In this document: in pieces, positions 62,081-64,000 of the stretch
Layout of the letters: each line of letters opens with the position of its first letter
Position numbering within the stretch: the first letter of the stretch is position 1
Assembly: GCA_021813685.1 (NCBI GenBank)
Contig: JAKAJS010000083.1
Span: forward strand, 1-64,000
DNA length: 64,000 bases
DNA from: Deltaproteobacteria bacterium
GTDB taxonomy: Bacteria; Desulfobacterota; Syntrophobacteria; Syntrophobacterales; Syntrophobacteraceae
Direction: 5' to 3'
The notes under the pieces: model-generated
Told to the model about the DNA's origin: nothing
Database searches by the model: none
The model's input: only the letters and a program-made list of their open reading frames with translations
Translations under genes and position numbers: made by a program

Positions 62081-62875
62081 TCAGACGATGCTCCGGACCA
62101 CTCCGCCGTCTACCCGCAGTGCGGCACCGTTTGTGGCCGAAGCCTGCGGGCTGCATACGTAGACGATCATCGCGGCCACTTCCTCGGGGGTGGAAAATCG
62201 TTGCAGGAGAGAAGTCGGCCGCATCGTGCGGAAGAACTCCTTCTCGACCTCCGAAGCGGTTTTGGACTGGGACTTTGCAAGACCCTGGACGAACTGCTCG
62301 ACTCCCTCGGAGCGCGTAGGTCCCGGGAGCACCGAGTTGACCGTCACGCCGCTTCCCGCAGTGAGCTCGGCAAGGCCGCGCGCGAGAGAAATCTGCGCCG
62401 TTTTGGTCACTCCATAATGAATCATTTCAACCGGGATCTGCAGGGCCGATTCGCTGGATACAAAAACGATCCTGCCCCAATTCTTCCGCAGCATCGTGGG
62501 CAGATAGAGCCTGCTGAGCCTTATGCCGCTCAGCACATTTGTCTCGAAGAGGTGCTGCCAGTCTGAATCGTCTATTTCGATAAAGGGCTTGGCTTCATAA
62601 ATCCCCAGGTTGTTTACCAGGATGTCCACCTCCGGAAGCGCCCCGGCCAGCAGTTCAAAACCTTCCCGTGTTCCCAGGTCGGCCGCAATCCCTGTGATAG
62701 AAGCCCCCTTGTGCTCTCGGCCTATTTGCCTGACCGCTTCATCGACCCTGGCTTGCGTGCGGCCGTTTACCACCACGGAGGCCCCCTCGCCGGCAAAAAG
62801 CGATGCGGCGGCAAATCCGATCCCGGCGGTTGACCCGGTGACCAGCGCGATCTTCCCTTTTAATTGCAGCTCCAT
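62081..62875 (-). CDS. SDR-family oxidoreductase
   Basis: The 264-residue protein has the SDR nucleotide motif VTGSTAGIGFA (TGxxxGIG), NNLG, the catalytic Ser in VFVSSESA and YxxxK in HYGVTKTAQ. The C-terminus ends in the common NGAALRVDGG. It oxidises or reduces an alcohol/ketone with NAD(P); 3-oxoacyl reductase-like chemistry is possible. ATG 62875 is its likely start. The C-rich repeat at 62906 lies just upstream. Confidence 0.9.
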   Translation of the reverse strand: MELQLKGKIALVTGSTAGIGFAAASLFAGEGASVVVNGRTQARVDEAVRQIGREHKGASITGIAADLGTREGFELLAGALPEVDILVNNLGIYEAKPFIEIDDSDWQHLFETNVLSGIRLSRLYLPTMLRKNWGRIVFVSSESALQIPVEMIHYGVTKTAQISLARGLAELTAGSGVTVNSVLPGPTRSEGVEQFVQGLAKSQSKTASEVEKEFFRTMRPTSLLQRFSTPEEVAAMIVYVCSPQASATNGAALRVDGGVVRSIV

Positions 62876-62905
62876 TTACTCCCCCTTGGAAGAAACCATT
62901 CAAAT

Positions 62906-62928
62906 CCCCCCCCCCTTGAAAAGGGGGG
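62906..62928. repeat. C-run/G-run palindrome, third copy
   Basis: A run of ten C, TTGAAAA and six G form a hairpin of the same type as those at 50430-50523, with AAATCC text on both sides. It sits 30 bp upstream of the SDR gene. Confidence 0.45.
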
Positions 62929-63039
62929 AAATCCGTCCTGTCGGCACCTTGCGTCGGGTCTCCGGATGGAAACTAATGTAATCATGGTAGATAAACGGGG
63001 AAAGGAAAGGCGGGTTGCTGTGCCCTTCGCAGGTTTTTC

Positions 63040-63726
63040 TCATGCCTTTTCCCCGACGTGGTCGCGTAGAGCCCTTATTACGTCCGGCAGGGTGTTTTCC
63101 ACGACCCAGGCCTTCACGAATCCGGGCACGAGAGGCCCGGGGTCGACAAGCGTATCGTAGACCACGATCTGGGTCTTCGGGCCAATGGAGATGATGCGGA
63201 AATAGCCTTCGTTTATTTTTGCTTCCCCCCGAACCTGTTTCCAGCTGAGGTAGTTTGGCGCCTCCATGGTCTCTTCATTTACCAGGGTGGTGTTGATGTT
63301 GAAAAAAAGGAGATGGAACCTGATTTTGAGAAGTTCGAGCCTCCGGTTTGGGGGCAGGGGAGAAGTGGGTTTCAGTATCTCGCACGACTCGAGCGTCGGC
63401 ATGATGGGAGGAGATTTGCCGCAATTTTCGACTTCGTCCCATACGCTCCGGGCACTCGCGTGTACGACGCCGATAATTGCGACATGCACCCCCGATTTTT
63501 CGGCCGGAACCGGACGCGATTGCGTTATGAGTTCCCCGCGCAGAAGCTGCAGGTATTGTGAGGCATCGATCCTCTCGGCACAAAGAGCCGCTGCGATGTT
63601 TGCCGGAAGAGCGCACCATTGCGGCCCATCCGATTGGAACTGCGGCGTTGAAGCTTTGGCCATAGCGAGAACGCCCGTTGACAAAATGAGGGTGAGAGCA
63701 AGCCTGAAGGCTTTTCCTCCTTGCAT
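63040..63726 (-). CDS. exported SRPBCC/START-like protein
   Basis: The 228-residue product has a signal peptide (MQGGKAFRLALTLILSTGVL then AMAKAS) and a lipid-binding-like domain: VVHASARSVWDEVENCGKSPPIMPTLESCEIL, LSWKQVRGEAKINEGYFRII, TQIVVYDTLVDPGPLVPGFVKAWVVENTLPDVIRALRDHV. This suits the polyketide-cyclase/SRPBCC superfamily. It probably binds a hydrophobic ligand in the periplasm. ATG 63726 is chosen because the signal peptide begins there. Confidence 0.72.
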   Translation of the reverse strand: MQGGKAFRLALTLILSTGVLAMAKASTPQFQSDGPQWCALPANIAAALCAERIDASQYLQLLRGELITQSRPVPAEKSGVHVAIIGVVHASARSVWDEVENCGKSPPIMPTLESCEILKPTSPLPPNRRLELLKIRFHLLFFNINTTLVNEETMEAPNYLSWKQVRGEAKINEGYFRIISIGPKTQIVVYDTLVDPGPLVPGFVKAWVVENTLPDVIRALRDHVGEKA

Positions 63727-63865
63727 TTTGCGTCTTCCTGTTCGTGGATAGGCAACCCCTGCACAGAAGTTAATTCCACCAGGTGACCTTGTCCTCCTCC
63801 ATGGCGGGAATCTTTGGGCGCAATTATCTTTATTTGTAAATTCCCCTTCCAGGAGGCGGCGATCG

Positions 63866-64000
63866 ATGGCTCGGCCAATTTGGAAAGGAAACATCTCTTT
63901 CGGACTCGTGAACATCCCGATAACGCTTTTTACAGCCGAAAACAAACAGGAGCTGCACTTTAAACTGCTGGACCGGCGCACCCGTTCGGAGGTTCGCTAT
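63866..64000 (+). CDS. ku: Ku-like non-homologous end-joining protein (5' part)
   Basis: Forty-five codons are visible before the window ends. They read MARPIWKGNISFGLVNIPIT and on through LFTAENKQELHFKLLDRRTRSEVRY, the standard N-terminus of bacterial Ku. Ku binds DNA ends and recruits LigD. ATG 63866 has AGGAGG upstream. Whether ligD follows cannot be seen. It is divergent from the SRPBCC gene. Confidence 0.93.
   Translation, partial: MARPIWKGNISFGLVNIPITLFTAENKQELHFKLLDRRTRSEVRY

Overview
The window reads as part of a chromosome of a strictly anaerobic, high-GC deltaproteobacterium (Desulfobacterota), most like the Syntrophobacter group of syntrophic or sulfate-reducing bacteria. This is an inference from gene content: a MetF/HdrA/MvhD/MetV cluster of the Wood-Ljungdahl methyl branch, a RACo-type corrinoid activator, hybrid cluster protein, rubrerythrin, FprA flavoprotein, many hybrid sensor kinases, sigma-54 control and a probable selenoprotein. 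No rRNA, tRNA or CRISPR array was recognised.

Layout. 1-2.3 kb: end of an unknown gene, then a MoxR-type ATPase with a VWA partner. 2.3-9.0 kb: a one-carbon operon on the plus strand, metF paralogue - double HdrA - MvhD - MetV - metF, resembling an electron-bifurcating methylene-tetrahydrofolate reductase. 9.0-12.6 kb: a receiver protein and two sensor kinases. 12.6-13.3 kb: a decayed toxin-antitoxin pair. 13.3-18.6 kb: a sigma-54 activator, divergent from a thioredoxin-like protein, a zinc-ribbon protein and a RACo-like protein, followed by an Mrp ATPase. 19.0-24.6 kb: a redox/Fe-S block built around two divergent promoter regions of the same design. Each has two outward-facing sigma-54 promoters around an identical 17-bp dyad. 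They drive NifU-like/DtxR-like, GAF, NifX-like/metallo-hydrolase and a FAD disulfide reductase. In the reductase the catalytic cysteine codon is an in-frame TGA followed by a SECIS-like hairpin. 24.7-32.7 kb: rubrerythrin, an ECF sigma factor with two matching candidate promoters, small proteins, a large hybrid kinase, an aquaporin and MurB.

33.0-46.2 kb is an accessory island: a broken and an intact HicBA pair, dispersed repeats, a decayed contractile-injection gene set (sheath N-terminus, frameshifted gene, Pvc16/DUF4255 protein) and an apparently intact plus-strand operon. That operon encodes a subtilase, a small 134-residue protein, two radical SAM proteins, a B12-binding radical SAM C-methyltransferase-like protein and a tandem retropepsin-like protease. 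I read it as a candidate undescribed peptide-modification (RiPP-like) system. The island is bracketed by a decayed fragment (34.6-35.0 kb) and an intact copy (46.3-47.3 kb) of one P1-family peptidase gene in the same orientation.

46.2-64 kb returns to core-type genes: HD protein, FprA flavoprotein, LMW phosphatase-like protein, hcp with two accessory genes and a divergent Crp/Fnr regulator sharing an FNR-like box, amidohydrolase, hybrid kinase, FeeM-like acyltransferase, FAD oxidoreductase, SDR, an exported SRPBCC-like protein and the first 45 codons of ku. Function statements rest on reading translated motifs by eye; no database search was run.
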